Part shown: piece after piece, positions 37,373 through 47,641 of the stretch
How positions within the stretch are numbered: position 1 is the stretch's first letter
How the letters are laid out: each line of letters opens with the position of its first letter
DNA from: Giardia muris
Lineage: Eukaryota; Fornicata; Diplomonadida; Hexamitidae
DNA: 64,000 nucleotides
Direction of reading: 5' to 3'
Assembly (NCBI GenBank): GCA_006247105.1
Contig: CM016925.1
Location: 992,001 to 1,056,000 of the forward strand
Position numbers and translations under genes: made by a program
The notes under the pieces: generated by a model
Database searches by the model: none
Told to the model about the DNA's origin: nothing
What the model saw: the letters and a program-made list of their open reading frames with translations, nothing else

Positions 37373-40300
37373 TTATCCAAAGGGGGCATTGCGTTGAGGG
37401 CCGAGACGTCACGGACAGTGCGCTGCTCGAGGGCGGTTGGAAGCCGTAGCTTCCCATCGGCACTCAACTTGAACCCCCGGGATGTAATGATACGGGGTTG
37501 AGAGTCCCGCATCGTCCCAGCCATGTCGAGGGGATCTGCAGCGTACCGCGTCGGCGACTTCAAGATCAGTTGCCGCGCCATGATCGAGAGCGGCTCTCCA
37601 GCACTCGTATTGACCGAACAGTTCATGAAGGCGCTTCGAGGTCTCTTCCCAAGCATAGAAGTTGGAGGTATTGATTCTGCAGCAGACCTCGAACGCGAAG
37701 TGCTCCCAGGAGGCCCCCTCCCAATGGTACTAGTTCTTGATGTGCCTTCTCGAGACTCTGACGCTCGTCGGCCTCGAATCTGTGCGTTAGATGATGCTGC
37801 GCGTGCTGTGGTATTCAGCTTTGGTTGGAGTGGCGTCTCGCTAACGGAGGAGTGGGTTCGAACCGATGAGGTGCCGATGCGAAGTGCCGACCGACTCATC
37901 CCACTAGTTCTAAGTTGTGAGAGACTAACTGGGATTCCAACCGAAAGCTTCTTGGGTGACCGGTTCCGAGGCTCATCGAGAGTGTGTGCGCTAGTCAGAC
38001 CCATGGGACGATCACTATAGAAGACGGTCGTCTTCATACGTGTACCTTGTGCACTTTCAAGGGTTCGAGTCTCGTAGGTCGCAAATTGTGAAGGGAGCAC
38101 TTTGCGAAGTTCATCTTGACCAGTTCTCGCGGGTTCGGGCATCTGCAAAACAGATCGAGTAGGTTGGCCGTTTCCGATAGCCGACTCGGTCAGGGTATTA
38201 TTCATACTACCCTTGTAATGTTCCAGTAGCTTATTTGCCTTCTGAAGTGAGCCAACTGGCATAAGAGGCTTGCTAGATCGTCCCAGACTCGACCGAGAAC
38301 GTGATGATCCTCCCAATTGCTGCACCAGGCTTTTGATCACGTCGGTCTTCGGCTTGGCACGTGCACCTTGATACGCTGGACCCGGTGGTGGCCGAAGAGT
38401 ATGTTCAAGCGTTGAGCCATGAAGTAATTCTGAGATATCGCTTGGGACATTCAAATCGTTCCCAGAGGGCTGTGTAAAGCTATGAAGCGCAGGCTTATCT
38501 GCAACTTTGCTACCTGATGATGCTATTATGTTCGATGTTGATGTACCCTCTTGCAACTGCGGCGAGCTGATACACAATGATTCAAGGGTCATTACAGAGC
38601 TTACTGGACGAGCATTTCCATGTTCCGGCCCCATCGGTTCAGGAGGTGTTGCCACAACTATACCTTGCATTGATCGTTGTGTCATTTGCGCGATCTGTGC
38701 AAATTCTGTCTCAACTAGGCTCTTATCCGGAGCAGTGGCTACATTCCCTTCAAGACTTGTATTCGAGGCACCAGCTACCCAACTCCTTGAACTGAACTGA
38801 GCCTTTTTTCGGCCTGCTCTCTCGGAAGAGAGAGGAGTGGTTGCTCGCACAGCGGCCACCTCTCGCCACGTGGAACCGGTGATAGGACCGGTGTCTTCCG
38901 GAATCTTGATCTGCATTCTCGGAGAAGACCGAGTGGGCTGCTTTAACCCGTTAACCTCAGTTGATATATCGATAATTCCCTCCGACCCCGAGGCAAGAAG
39001 GGGGAAGTTAGCGTCGACAACTTCAAGGACCATCCGTGGCTCATAGCTTGGTACCATGCTTCCTTCGGGAATATCCATAGGAGTTGTCTCATTGTCCGAA
39101 AAGACAGAGGCCTCTGTTAGTGTCCTGAAATTGGCTTGTTCTGGAAGTTCTGCGGGCGATGCAGCACTGTTACATGTAGCACTTTCCCGTTGGAGCCGTG
39201 CAAGGGCGGATTCTCCTAGGGAGGTCGAGGTCTCGGGAACTTGTGTAAAACTATCTTGAAGTGTTGAGATGAGTGGGGTTGTCGTAGGTGCACGATCTAC
39301 CAGAGTCCGAATGCGGTTCTTTGGGGTATCAGGCTCCGATATCGCGGCATCTACGACAGTACCAGCTTTGGATTGACAAGGCTCGGGGTCTTTGATACGG
39401 ACACAGCTTCCACGCCCCTCAGTTAGGTCTCCTGGTTCTTGAGCGGTCCAATCGTTTTCTCCATTGGCTGAGACGGTTGCCTTGATCGTGATTAGCGTAG
39501 CTGCGTCCAAACCAAGCCCCCCACTGCCCGATGTTCCGAAGAACTTCCGCGCGTCAAGCGGTTGTTTTACGATATTATAAGAAGCCTTCTTTTGTACCGG
39601 CCGGTTCTGCTCGAGGGCCTTCTGAAAGGACGCGACGGCCGACTCTTGACCATCCCTGCGTCCAGACATAAGTATGTGCTTTTCGACAAGCTTGCTTCCG
39701 GAAGCCTTGAATGATTGGCTGTTTGACCAATCCGTCTTTGGACTTAGTCGACTGGTCATCCCTCCTGCACGCTTCTCGGCGGAGGGGACCCGGGTCAAGC
39801 GTTGAGCACCCGACTGCGACGTACTACCTTCTAGAAAGGTCGAAGCGGAGGCGTGAGCACCACAATATGAATCGGTCTCTGCCATGGGTCGGCCAAGGAG
39901 GTGACTGGCCATGAGCTGATCGTCATCTAGAAGAGGATCGGAGTTACTAGGCGACTGGAACTGCAAGGACATGACAGGGAGGTGCAAGGAATCATTTGGC
40001 CCAACTGTATCCCGATCCACTCGTGATACGGTGAGGCCCTGGACCCCTTCCTGGGCGATCTCCGACCCCCCATCTGCATCCGTGGTTATTGGCTGTGCGG
40101 TTTGGGACTGTCCGAACAATGCAACTGAGGGCTCATCCGACACACTATGTTTCTCCTGTTGTGCACTGACGATGAAGGCAATGGACTCACTAAGGACGGA
40201 GGTGGCCTTCGTGTCATTGTACAAACTTAAGTCGACCTTCAAAGGAGCATCTAAGAGATCCCGTTGCTGTTCAATCACGGCCTCGGGTTGTGCTCCAGCA

Positions 40301-40665
40301 CTATGTGAGCGTCGGGTGAACCTGTCATGTAGTTCTTCCATGACTGCGCTGTCAGTATTGGCGATCGTCCGGAGTGACCCGGTAAGGGTGGCACGAATAA
40401 ATGGAAGTTCCTGAACGGCTAGGTCCGTCTCGATGACTCGCGAGCGCGAGGTGGTGGAGGTAAAGACCTTCTGCTTCATGGAGGTGGAAAGCGGGCGCCG
40501 TAAGCGCGTGGGAGAGTTATGCTCATGCCGAACCTCGGATGCGGCCCGACGGATCAGGCTATCGTGCTCGAAGCTTGCCTTCTCTTGGTGACTAAGGAAA
40601 TCCCGCTCGTAGTATACCTGAACGGGGCCTAACGGGTTTGGGGACTGAATGTAGTGACGGTCCAT
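37363..40665 (-). CDS. Unknown 1100-aa protein, mostly disordered
   Basis: No domain is recognised. The composition is Ser-, Thr-, Pro- and Arg-rich throughout, with few predicted structured segments. The C-terminus carries many SR/RS dipeptides (GSSRSRSSLGRSSK; STSRSRSAAES). Such proteins are often phosphorylated scaffolds, but this is only inference. ATGs at 40719 and 40698 lie within or before the end of the preceding gene. ATG 40665 is preferred because it follows AGTAAAACATTG and lies after that gene's stop. The stop TGA overlaps the start of the downstream ankyrin gene. Confidence 0.6.
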   Translation of the reverse strand: MDRHYIQSPNPLGPVQVYYERDFLSHQEKASFEHDSLIRRAASEVRHEHNSPTRLRRPLSTSMKQKVFTSTTSRSRVIETDLAVQELPFIRATLTGSLRTIANTDSAVMEELHDRFTRRSHSAGAQPEAVIEQQRDLLDAPLKVDLSLYNDTKATSVLSESIAFIVSAQQEKHSVSDEPSVALFGQSQTAQPITTDADGGSEIAQEGVQGLTVSRVDRDTVGPNDSLHLPVMSLQFQSPSNSDPLLDDDQLMASHLLGRPMAETDSYCGAHASASTFLEGSTSQSGAQRLTRVPSAEKRAGGMTSRLSPKTDWSNSQSFKASGSKLVEKHILMSGRRDGQESAVASFQKALEQNRPVQKKASYNIVKQPLDARKFFGTSGSGGLGLDAATLITIKATVSANGENDWTAQEPGDLTEGRGSCVRIKDPEPCQSKAGTVVDAAISEPDTPKNRIRTLVDRAPTTTPLISTLQDSFTQVPETSTSLGESALARLQRESATCNSAASPAELPEQANFRTLTEASVFSDNETTPMDIPEGSMVPSYEPRMVLEVVDANFPLLASGSEGIIDISTEVNGLKQPTRSSPRMQIKIPEDTGPITGSTWREVAAVRATTPLSSERAGRKKAQFSSRSWVAGASNTSLEGNVATAPDKSLVETEFAQIAQMTQRSMQGIVVATPPEPMGPEHGNARPVSSVMTLESLCISSPQLQEGTSTSNIIASSGSKVADKPALHSFTQPSGNDLNVPSDISELLHGSTLEHTLRPPPGPAYQGARAKPKTDVIKSLVQQLGGSSRSRSSLGRSSKPLMPVGSLQKANKLLEHYKGSMNNTLTESAIGNGQPTRSVLQMPEPARTGQDELRKVLPSQFATYETRTLESAQGTRMKTTVFYSDRPMGLTSAHTLDEPRNRSPKKLSVGIPVSLSQLRTSGMSRSALRIGTSSVRTHSSVSETPLQPKLNTTARAASSNAQIRGRRASESREGTSRTSTIGRGPPGSTSRSRSAAESIPPTSMLGKRPRSAFMNCSVNTSAGEPLSIMARQLILKSPTRYAADPLDMAGTMRDSQPRIITSRGFKLSADGKLRLPTALEQRTVRDVSALNAMPPLDKCP

Positions 40666-40671
40666 CAATGT

Positions 40672-40677
40672 TTTACT
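40672..40677 (-). terminator. Poly(A) signal AGTAAA for the 208-aa protein gene
   Basis: On the minus strand, AGTAAA lies 10 bp after the TAG stop at 40688-40690. The next gene's preferred ATG at 40665 is 6 bp beyond the signal, so the signal doubles as A-rich initiator sequence. Confidence 0.5.
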
Positions 40678-40687
40678 CGTAAGAGAC

Positions 40688-41314
40688 CTACCGGCCATTT
40701 GCTTGCGCCTCGTTCTCATTGACCATCCGCATGTATGCCTCCTTCTGTCGCCGCAGACCGTTGATCCGCTCCGCCTCCCGTCGTTGGAACTCTACCTCCT
40801 CCTGGCCATACGTTGATTTGATACGTTCTTCATTCCGATGTCGGATCCCAAGCTTGGAAGCCGTGATCCTTGCTGCCACTGCCTTGTCCTCTTGTCCAAT
40901 TAGCTCGGGGCACCGTTGATAACGTTGGCTTGACCGTCCTGAAAGACCACAGTTCGGAGGGGGAGTGAAGGCTTCGGGATGGTCGAATTTGCGAATTGGT
41001 TGAGGTGGACGTTCAGTATGTAAGAGAGAATCCCGGACAAACCCTTCTGGGCGAACGGATACTGGATCCCCGGTCGGCTTCTTGAGCGCCTGTGTCACTA
41101 CCTTCTCGTACCTGGGCTGAGTAAAGTCGGCGCGGTGATGTGTCGACGTCGTAGTGGCCGAGACTGTCGAATCCAATCGCCGCATGTTCTGCTTGCAACA
41201 AGAGGGGATGTATGTCTCGATATCTCGTGGTCGGAACGCCGTTGAGCGTGTCCCGTCGAACGCCGGGAAGTCTGACGCATTGTGTGCCGCTCTGTTGTTC
41301 CTAGTCATTAGCAT
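40688..41314 (-). CDS. Unknown basic 208-aa protein
   Basis: No family is recognised. The protein is rich in Arg, Pro, Ser and Thr, with isolated motifs such as PSCCKQNMRRL and HPEAFTPPPNCGLSG. The C-terminal 60 residues are a charged helix (EEVEFQRREAERINGLRRQK). Small basic proteins of this type occur among microtubule-associated and flagellar proteins, but there is no direct evidence. The start ATG at 41314 follows GATCAAAA; a second ATG lies two codons on. Confidence 0.55.
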   Translation of the reverse strand: MLMTRNNRAAHNASDFPAFDGTRSTAFRPRDIETYIPSCCKQNMRRLDSTVSATTTSTHHRADFTQPRYEKVVTQALKKPTGDPVSVRPEGFVRDSLLHTERPPQPIRKFDHPEAFTPPPNCGLSGRSSQRYQRCPELIGQEDKAVAARITASKLGIRHRNEERIKSTYGQEEVEFQRREAERINGLRRQKEAYMRMVNENEAQANGR

Positions 41315-41345
41315 TTTTGATCAGACGGTCCTCCTCTTCTATTCA

Positions 41346-42839
41346 CTAATGACTGGGCGAGTCGCTGAGATAATTGTACAAGGCGCTGAGCGAGATCTTG
41401 AGGCTCTTCTTGACGGCTCGAAGCTCATCGGGAGTATACTCGGAGAAGTCTGTAATTGGTGCGGGAATACGGATAAGTTGTTCAAGAGCGCATACGCGAG
41501 AGTTAGCCGTCCGGAGCTCTTCCTCATACACTGAGAGCCGGCTCATGATGTCTGCCAGCTGGCCTTCAAGTGCTCTATTCCTTTGTGCGATCAGTTGGAC
41601 ATCCGTGTCAACATAAAGCTGATCCGATTGAAGAGGGGTAGTGTGCTTGAGTGGTGCATCAATGTCAGCAATGGGGCCCTTTGGCGAGGTCTGTTGTGGA
41701 GATAGCCAAGCCTCATCTCGAAGACATTCCAAACGCGAGGGAGGAGTTTTGCGAACGAAAAGGGGGTTTTCATCCTCCCCAGCGAGGATTTGAGCCACCT
41801 CATCATGGCCAAGTTCCCGTGCGCGTGTAAATGCTGTCTTTAGTGCCCCATCAGTTAGTCCGAACTCATAAGGAAGTAGAAGACTTGCAGGCTCGGGATG
41901 GTTACCTATCGCGGCGAACATCAGCGCCGTCGCCCCATCAGAGATATTCACGGGCCATGTTATCTGCTCAGACGTTCGCCGAGATGCTTCACAGAGAAGA
42001 CTACGGACGCAATCGACACGATTTGCGAACGCCGCCATCATCAGCGCGGTCACCCCGTTCCTCAAGCAGAGCCCCGCCTCCCACTCGGCAAGTAGACGTA
42101 CACACTCTACACTGTTACACTCCACCGCATACATTAGAGCGGAACGGCCCGCATCATTCTGAAGCCCACTTTCGCAACTCTGGAGAAGCGGAACACACGC
42201 TGCATGCCCGTTCATCGCGGCAAACATAAGTGCAGTGGTCCCCGCGGGGATAGCGGCATGGCCGGGAGCGATCGCAATAGCCTCAGTCTTCTCTGTCTGA
42301 AGATTTGCTTCAATAAGAAGTTGTCGGACACAACAGGCGTGCCCGCAGCCCGCGGCGAACATGAGGGCGGTGTATCCCTTGTAATTCGAACGCAAATGAT
42401 CCATGTGCATTCGTAGAAGGTCGACGTCCCCGTTGAGCGCAGCCACCATCAGAGGGGTGAAGGAGACACTCTCGTGTTCCCGTGGGTATAACAGAGGTAT
42501 TATACTGAAGTGGCCGCTATATAATGCAGTCTTTAGAGCGGTATGCCCGAAGATCGTCTTGAACCCCGCCTCCCGCTCGAGAAGAAGCTGTACACACTCT
42601 CGATGCCCGTTTCCAGCCGCAAAAATCAGTGCAGTACAGCCTTGGAGCTGACCTGCCTTGATTTGCAGTCCTCCTTCTCGCGCCGCTAAGACCCGTACAC
42701 ATTCTGTATTACCGTGGTAAGCAGCCCACATCAAGGCCGTCTTCCCAGTCCCATCGGTTTGACCGGCTTGTTTGATATGCCGGGCGACCGCACTTGCATC
42801 TCCACAGATTGCAGCCTCAATTAACTCCGTCCGTACCAT
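41346..42839 (-). CDS. Ankyrin-repeat protein ('protein 21.1' type)
   Basis: A 497-aa protein. Residues 1 to about 350 contain around ten ankyrin repeats (GKTALMWAAYHGN, GCTALIFAAGNGH, GTTALMFAAMNGH, GRSALMYAVECN and others). A polar linker and a short C-terminal coiled coil follow (about 400-465, AQRNRALEGQLADIMSRL). No kinase domain is present. The frame is open four codons upstream only through GTG. ATG 42839 follows GAGATCAAAA and lies 11 bp after the ABC-transporter stop. Function is presumably protein binding. Confidence 0.87.
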   Translation of the reverse strand: MVRTELIEAAICGDASAVARHIKQAGQTDGTGKTALMWAAYHGNTECVRVLAAREGGLQIKAGQLQGCTALIFAAGNGHRECVQLLLEREAGFKTIFGHTALKTALYSGHFSIIPLLYPREHESVSFTPLMVAALNGDVDLLRMHMDHLRSNYKGYTALMFAAGCGHACCVRQLLIEANLQTEKTEAIAIAPGHAAIPAGTTALMFAAMNGHAACVPLLQSCESGLQNDAGRSALMYAVECNSVECVRLLAEWEAGLCLRNGVTALMMAAFANRVDCVRSLLCEASRRTSEQITWPVNISDGATALMFAAIGNHPEPASLLLPYEFGLTDGALKTAFTRARELGHDEVAQILAGEDENPLFVRKTPPSRLECLRDEAWLSPQQTSPKGPIADIDAPLKHTTPLQSDQLYVDTDVQLIAQRNRALEGQLADIMSRLSVYEEELRTANSRVCALEQLIRIPAPITDFSEYTPDELRAVKKSLKISLSALYNYLSDSPSH

Positions 42840-42850
42840 TTTTGATCTCA

Positions 42851-45800
42851 CTATTCACTCACTGCAGCGCGACGGCGCTCGGACTCGAAGGCAACGTCAC
42901 GGAGATGCTGTGCGGTCTCCGGACCTGTCTTCTCAACGAGTTGGGAGAAGATGCTCCCTTCACGACGAAGCAGGTTTGCAGGAGTGTCGTACTCCGCGAT
43001 CTTTCCTGCATCAACAACAAGGATGCGATCAAAGTCAATGACCGTGTCGAGACGGTGCGCAATCGAGAAGATCGTCGTCGAGGCCATCGTCTCACGAATA
43101 GTGTCCTGGATCAAGCGGTCGTTCTCGCGGTCGACCTGTGCAGTTGCCTCGTCGAGGATGACGATCTTCGGATCACGGACAAGAGCACGGGCGACACAGA
43201 CGAGTTGGCGCTGTCCAGCCGAAAGATTATCCCCGTTGGCCGCGATCTCCGCATCAAGCCCGCCTGGCTGCTTCTCGAAGTACTCACGCATCTGGACTTG
43301 TTCTAAGACGCGCCAGAGCTTCTCGTCGGGGATCCTCTCAACGCCAGGAGGAGGTGGAAGACCTTCTGCAATGGCACTCGAGTAGACGCAAAGGGACTGA
43401 CGAAGGGTTCCGGAGAAGAGAAAAGGCTCCTGAGGGATGATGGCGAATGCACCACGAGCTTGATACAGACCGATATCCGTCAAGATATTGACTCCGTCGA
43501 TCTCGATGGAACTTCCCGGGTCTGCCTCCGCAATTCGGAAGAACGCTTGAGTCAGGGAGGACTTCCCCGCCCCTGTGCGTCCAACAACTCCGACGTGCTC
43601 ACCGGGACGAACCTCAAACGTACAACCCTTGAGTGTGAGACTCAGTTCTGGACGATAACGATAGCGGAGGTCTTTGACGTTGATCCCCGCCCCCTCCTTA
43701 CGCGGCCAAGGCGTTCCTGCTGCTGCAAGCTCCTTAACACGCTGACATTCCTTTGGCACGATGTCTTCGGGTGGGAGGGCTGTATATTCGATAATGCGTT
43801 CAACAGATGTCATCTCGGACTCGAACAGACCGAGAGTCGTGATGAACCAGGACACAAGCATCTGCAACCAGAAGCTATAGCCAATAATGAGACCCACATA
43901 ATTATCCAGTATTCCTTGCGGGGCAATAATTGAGAGTCCAAGTATGATGAGGAATCCAAAGACTGTTGAGATAATGTTCAGACGCAGGATAAACCAGCGA
44001 GTGAGGGAAAGGTGAGAGTAGTACGCTGATAGGTACGCGTCAAGGTGAGTCCGACTGTTCTTGACGAAATTCATTTCAGCCTGATACGCACGAATGCATT
44101 GAAGTGACGTCATGACCTCATTGCACAGGTTGTAGACAGGGGACTTCGCCGCTCCCTCGAGCCGTTTCATCTGTGGTGCTGATCTGCGGAAGCTTCCGTA
44201 TGTGACAAAGTAGACTATAACAATAGGAACAATAATAATAATGGTTGGCCACGCCAACACACACATCGTGACTAAAATCCCTAGGAACTCGGAAGCACCT
44301 TGGGTGGTCTGCATAATGAATAGAAACAGAAGCATATCGACGCTTGCAAAGTCTTTCGATAACCGATTCAGGATGCGCCCGAGAGGCGTTGTATCAAAGA
44401 ACCTCAGCGGTGAATGCAACAGAGAAGTGATCATATCCTGAAAGAGAGAACGACTGCTCTCAAGGAGGAACGGGGTAGTTCCAACGGCAGTCCCCCAGGA
44501 AAGGGCTGCAGCTACAATGACAATTGCTGCATAGATCCCGAAATATCCGTATGGATGGGAAATGGACGGAAACTGAGTCGAAGCCCAGGCTTGCACAAAA
44601 ACATACTGATACTGATAGGCTACTTGCCAACAGACTGGGATGATTAAGTAAAGTCCAATACGCCAATAAGTACCAGACTTAAACCAACGTTTGTACATCT
44701 TGCAGGATAGACTGCCTGCCTCAAGTTCCTCGGTCGACTGCTGCTGAACGTCTGGTGGTGTCTTAAGGAACGCCCGATCGAGCATTTCCTGCGTGTACTC
44801 GTTCTTCTGGACATTCTCACTGCTAAACCCTGGCATACTCGGATGCGCACGAAGAGCGGCATTGACAATTCCTGTTGCTGACATCACCGTTTGCATACCA
44901 GAAATAGTATCAGCTGACGATACTTGGCGCAGGAACTCGGGACGTTCAAGAGGATCCGCATTCATCACGTCAGACATACACTCGTTATAGATAACCTTCC
45001 CGCTGGCCATCTGGAGAAGTCGGTCACAGTCCTTGAAGTATTGCGTCTGATGCGATGCAATGATGACGGTCTTCCCTCTGGCCCGGAGATATCCAAGGAT
45101 CACATTCTCCCAAAGCTGCTGCCCAACATGTGCATCAACAGCAGAAAGAGGGTCATCTAGGAAATAGATATCTGCATCGGCGTAGACCGCACGGGCTAGG
45201 GCCACGCGTGCCTTCTGTCCTCCTGAAAGCGAAACACCCTTCTCCCCGATCTCCGTGAGGTCCCCATAATCCTGCATGAGAAGATCTGGAATGAGGCAGC
45301 AGATCTTACAGACCTCCTGATACCGCTCCTCATCATAGGGACGGTAGAAGAGGATGTTGTCGCGAATGCTCCCAGAGAAGATCACTGATGCTTGCGTGAA
45401 GTACGCAATGCGACCTGCAAGCCGGACGCGTGTATCGAAGATTCGGTTCTCGGGCATGCTGTGTCCTGTCTCGTAGTCGAAAATGAGGTAGGAGTCCTCA
45501 AGTGCGTAAGATGAGAAGTTCTCATGTGAGTAACGAGAGCTGCGATGAAGACGGAGCTCTCCCAGGAGTGCACTGAAGAGGGACGTCTTTCCACACCCAA
45601 CCGTTCCAAAGAGTCCGACAAGCTCTCCGCGGCGAATAGTCAGCTCGAGTTCATGAAGAGCTATAGGACTGTCGTCCATCTTCTCGATCTTTCGGTAGCG
45701 CTCAAGGAGAATGTGGTGCGACTGCTCGGGGTCTTTCCGACAACGCTGGGCACGCTTGTGAAATGCCTGTTGCTCGACCGATGTCGCGTAAAGGCCCTCG

Positions 45801-47575
45801 ACTGCGAGTGCGTGAAGTGTACTGTAGCACACACGATCGTATTGAGAAGAGCCTTTTGGGGGGCGGTAGAGTCCCTTGTCGTACGCGCTGACCTTCGTGA
45901 CCAGATCGCATGGAGGAAGGTTCAGACGCGCGCTCCAGAGATTGAGTGTCTGAATCGCGCTTTCGTCCGACTTCTGAACAAGCTCAAGTGTGCGTGGGAA
46001 GTCCTCTATCAGACGACATTCGTCCTCGGGAACGGAGATGGTTCCTGCACGAACGCACTTAAGGAGCGCTGCCGCTTCCTTCTTCTGCTTGGAGATAAGC
46101 TTGTTTCGCCCCCGGATGATATCTTTCTGCCTCTTTAGGTTATCCTCATAATCCCCATCGAGTAACGGTGGAATTACCTTGTCCTCCAGCAGTCCATAGC
46201 AGAAGGAGGGCTTACCTATGACCTCTATTGCGTTTTCGATATCATCGGTCATTGGGACACGCTCGACAACCCCGCGATCGACGGTTGGAAGGGTCAGGAA
46301 TGCTCGGATGCGCGATGCAGAAACTCCCGACTCCATTGACCATGAGATGAACGCAGGGAGAAAGACAAACGCACGGCCCAACTGCATGAATAAATATGCC
46401 GCAGTATACACGTTATCAGGTCTCAATTTGTCATTCATGCTCATGAAAAGAAAAGCGAAGAGAGACATCACAGGTGCAGCACCACGTCCAATAATTGAGA
46501 AGATAGACAGAGATAGCTCGAACTTCCGATTGACCTTCAACTCGGCATTGCGGCTGTTCATGACGCGGCGATGCTGTATTTCCTCCATCGTGAAGAGCTT
46601 CACGACCTTGATCCCGTCAAGTACCTCTGTGACCGTTTGGACCCTCTTGTCTGTCAGAGACATCAGGCTCACAAGGGTGGAGTTGAAACCGTTGATAATA
46701 TAGTAGAAGGCTGGGATAAAGACAATAAGTGCAATAAGACATGCCAGTGCTGATGGATCAATACGGACACCGAGATACACAAGGTTAATGACGAAATTGA
46801 TAGGGATCGTGATGTAGTAGTAGAGAAACTGGAGCATATTCGCGATACGCATCGTATCCGAGAAGAGCAAATTCGTCATATTGCTCGAAGCACTGCTCTG
46901 GCGGGCTATATCCGACATTGCGAGGACCTTGTTGACCATCACGTCGAGAGTACTTCCGACAAAGCGGACAAGGACATCATAGAGCACGTACCATAGACAG
47001 GACTCAAATATAGTCTGAGTGGTCTGTGCTGCAACAACACCGATGATATGCCCCCAGGTTTGCTTAAGAACATCAGAGATCGATTTTCCCTCAAGCTTAT
47101 TTGGGCTCAACTTTTCTGATAGGTCCTGGGTAATATAAGGGAGTGCAATCTGTACCCCTATTAGTGGAATGATGATTAGTGCGGCCCAGAGAAAGCTGGA
47201 CTTGTTTGCCACAAATGCCGCCCAAATGAGGTTCGGATTCTTTCCCTTTTTGACACTCTTGTTCCAGTTTGCAGCTAAGTGGGTGGCAGATGTCTTGGGA
47301 TTGTGCTTTCTCGAGGGGGGATAGAGATCGCACAAATAGTAGCAGAGCTGACGCTTGCAGACACGCACGGCAGGGGTCATGTATGCGAAGAAGGGGCGCA
47401 AGCAGCGACAAGTGCGTTCGTCCATCGGGACCTTCCCTTCAAAGTTAACGATGAAGTGCTTGGGCGGTGGGGGCGGTGGGCCTTTCTTCCGCACAGGAGT
47501 CTTCTTCGGGAGGTCGAGGGCAGTCGTCTCCGCGTCCGTACGAGACGCCCTCAGCTCAATTGCACTATCGATCAT
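42851..47575 (-). CDS. ABC transporter, ABCC/MRP subfamily
   Basis: ATP-driven membrane exporter, 1574 aa, with the full TMD1-NBD1-TMD2-NBD2 plan. TMD1 spans roughly residues 130-440. NBD1 has Walker A GLFGTVGCGKTSLF, signature LSGGQKARVALARA and Walker B IYFLDDPLSAVDAH. TMD2 spans about 990-1280. NBD2 has Walker A VGVVGRTGAGKSSL, a variant signature LSAGQRQLVCVARA (second Gly replaced by Ala) and Walker B IVILDEATAQVD. A lone catalytic Asp and Asp-Pro pattern in NBD1 against Glu in NBD2 is typical of ABCC. No extra N-terminal TMD0 is seen; a Pro-rich segment (GPPPPPPKHF) lies at about 32-41. Substrates may be conjugates or drugs, but this is not shown by the sequence. Confidence 0.95.
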   Translation of the reverse strand: MIDSAIELRASRTDAETTALDLPKKTPVRKKGPPPPPPKHFIVNFEGKVPMDERTCRCLRPFFAYMTPAVRVCKRQLCYYLCDLYPPSRKHNPKTSATHLAANWNKSVKKGKNPNLIWAAFVANKSSFLWAALIIIPLIGVQIALPYITQDLSEKLSPNKLEGKSISDVLKQTWGHIIGVVAAQTTQTIFESCLWYVLYDVLVRFVGSTLDVMVNKVLAMSDIARQSSASSNMTNLLFSDTMRIANMLQFLYYYITIPINFVINLVYLGVRIDPSALACLIALIVFIPAFYYIINGFNSTLVSLMSLTDKRVQTVTEVLDGIKVVKLFTMEEIQHRRVMNSRNAELKVNRKFELSLSIFSIIGRGAAPVMSLFAFLFMSMNDKLRPDNVYTAAYLFMQLGRAFVFLPAFISWSMESGVSASRIRAFLTLPTVDRGVVERVPMTDDIENAIEVIGKPSFCYGLLEDKVIPPLLDGDYEDNLKRQKDIIRGRNKLISKQKKEAAALLKCVRAGTISVPEDECRLIEDFPRTLELVQKSDESAIQTLNLWSARLNLPPCDLVTKVSAYDKGLYRPPKGSSQYDRVCYSTLHALAVEGLYATSVEQQAFHKRAQRCRKDPEQSHHILLERYRKIEKMDDSPIALHELELTIRRGELVGLFGTVGCGKTSLFSALLGELRLHRSSRYSHENFSSYALEDSYLIFDYETGHSMPENRIFDTRVRLAGRIAYFTQASVIFSGSIRDNILFYRPYDEERYQEVCKICCLIPDLLMQDYGDLTEIGEKGVSLSGGQKARVALARAVYADADIYFLDDPLSAVDAHVGQQLWENVILGYLRARGKTVIIASHQTQYFKDCDRLLQMASGKVIYNECMSDVMNADPLERPEFLRQVSSADTISGMQTVMSATGIVNAALRAHPSMPGFSSENVQKNEYTQEMLDRAFLKTPPDVQQQSTEELEAGSLSCKMYKRWFKSGTYWRIGLYLIIPVCWQVAYQYQYVFVQAWASTQFPSISHPYGYFGIYAAIVIVAAALSWGTAVGTTPFLLESSRSLFQDMITSLLHSPLRFFDTTPLGRILNRLSKDFASVDMLLFLFIMQTTQGASEFLGILVTMCVLAWPTIIIIVPIVIVYFVTYGSFRRSAPQMKRLEGAAKSPVYNLCNEVMTSLQCIRAYQAEMNFVKNSRTHLDAYLSAYYSHLSLTRWFILRLNIISTVFGFLIILGLSIIAPQGILDNYVGLIIGYSFWLQMLVSWFITTLGLFESEMTSVERIIEYTALPPEDIVPKECQRVKELAAAGTPWPRKEGAGINVKDLRYRYRPELSLTLKGCTFEVRPGEHVGVVGRTGAGKSSLTQAFFRIAEADPGSSIEIDGVNILTDIGLYQARGAFAIIPQEPFLFSGTLRQSLCVYSSAIAEGLPPPPGVERIPDEKLWRVLEQVQMREYFEKQPGGLDAEIAANGDNLSAGQRQLVCVARALVRDPKIVILDEATAQVDRENDRLIQDTIRETMASTTIFSIAHRLDTVIDFDRILVVDAGKIAEYDTPANLLRREGSIFSQLVEKTGPETAQHLRDVAFESERRRAAVSE

Positions 47576-47641
47576 TCTAATTTATCCGCAGATCAATCCA
47601 TCTAGCTTAGCAACGACGTCCTCGACTCGTAGATTGCCCGT

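Noticed and set aside
37845..37880. tRNA T-loop-like GGGTTCGAACC
   Set aside because: The T stem does not pair to five bases, there is no acceptor stem, and no A box at the right distance.
37523..38020. 165-codon plus-strand ORF
   Set aside because: It is antisense to the disordered 1100-aa protein; its composition mirrors Ser/Arg-rich codons.
45545..46138. 197-codon plus-strand ORF inside the ABC transporter
   Set aside because: It is antisense to NBD1 and flanking linker of a clear ABCC protein, without motif.
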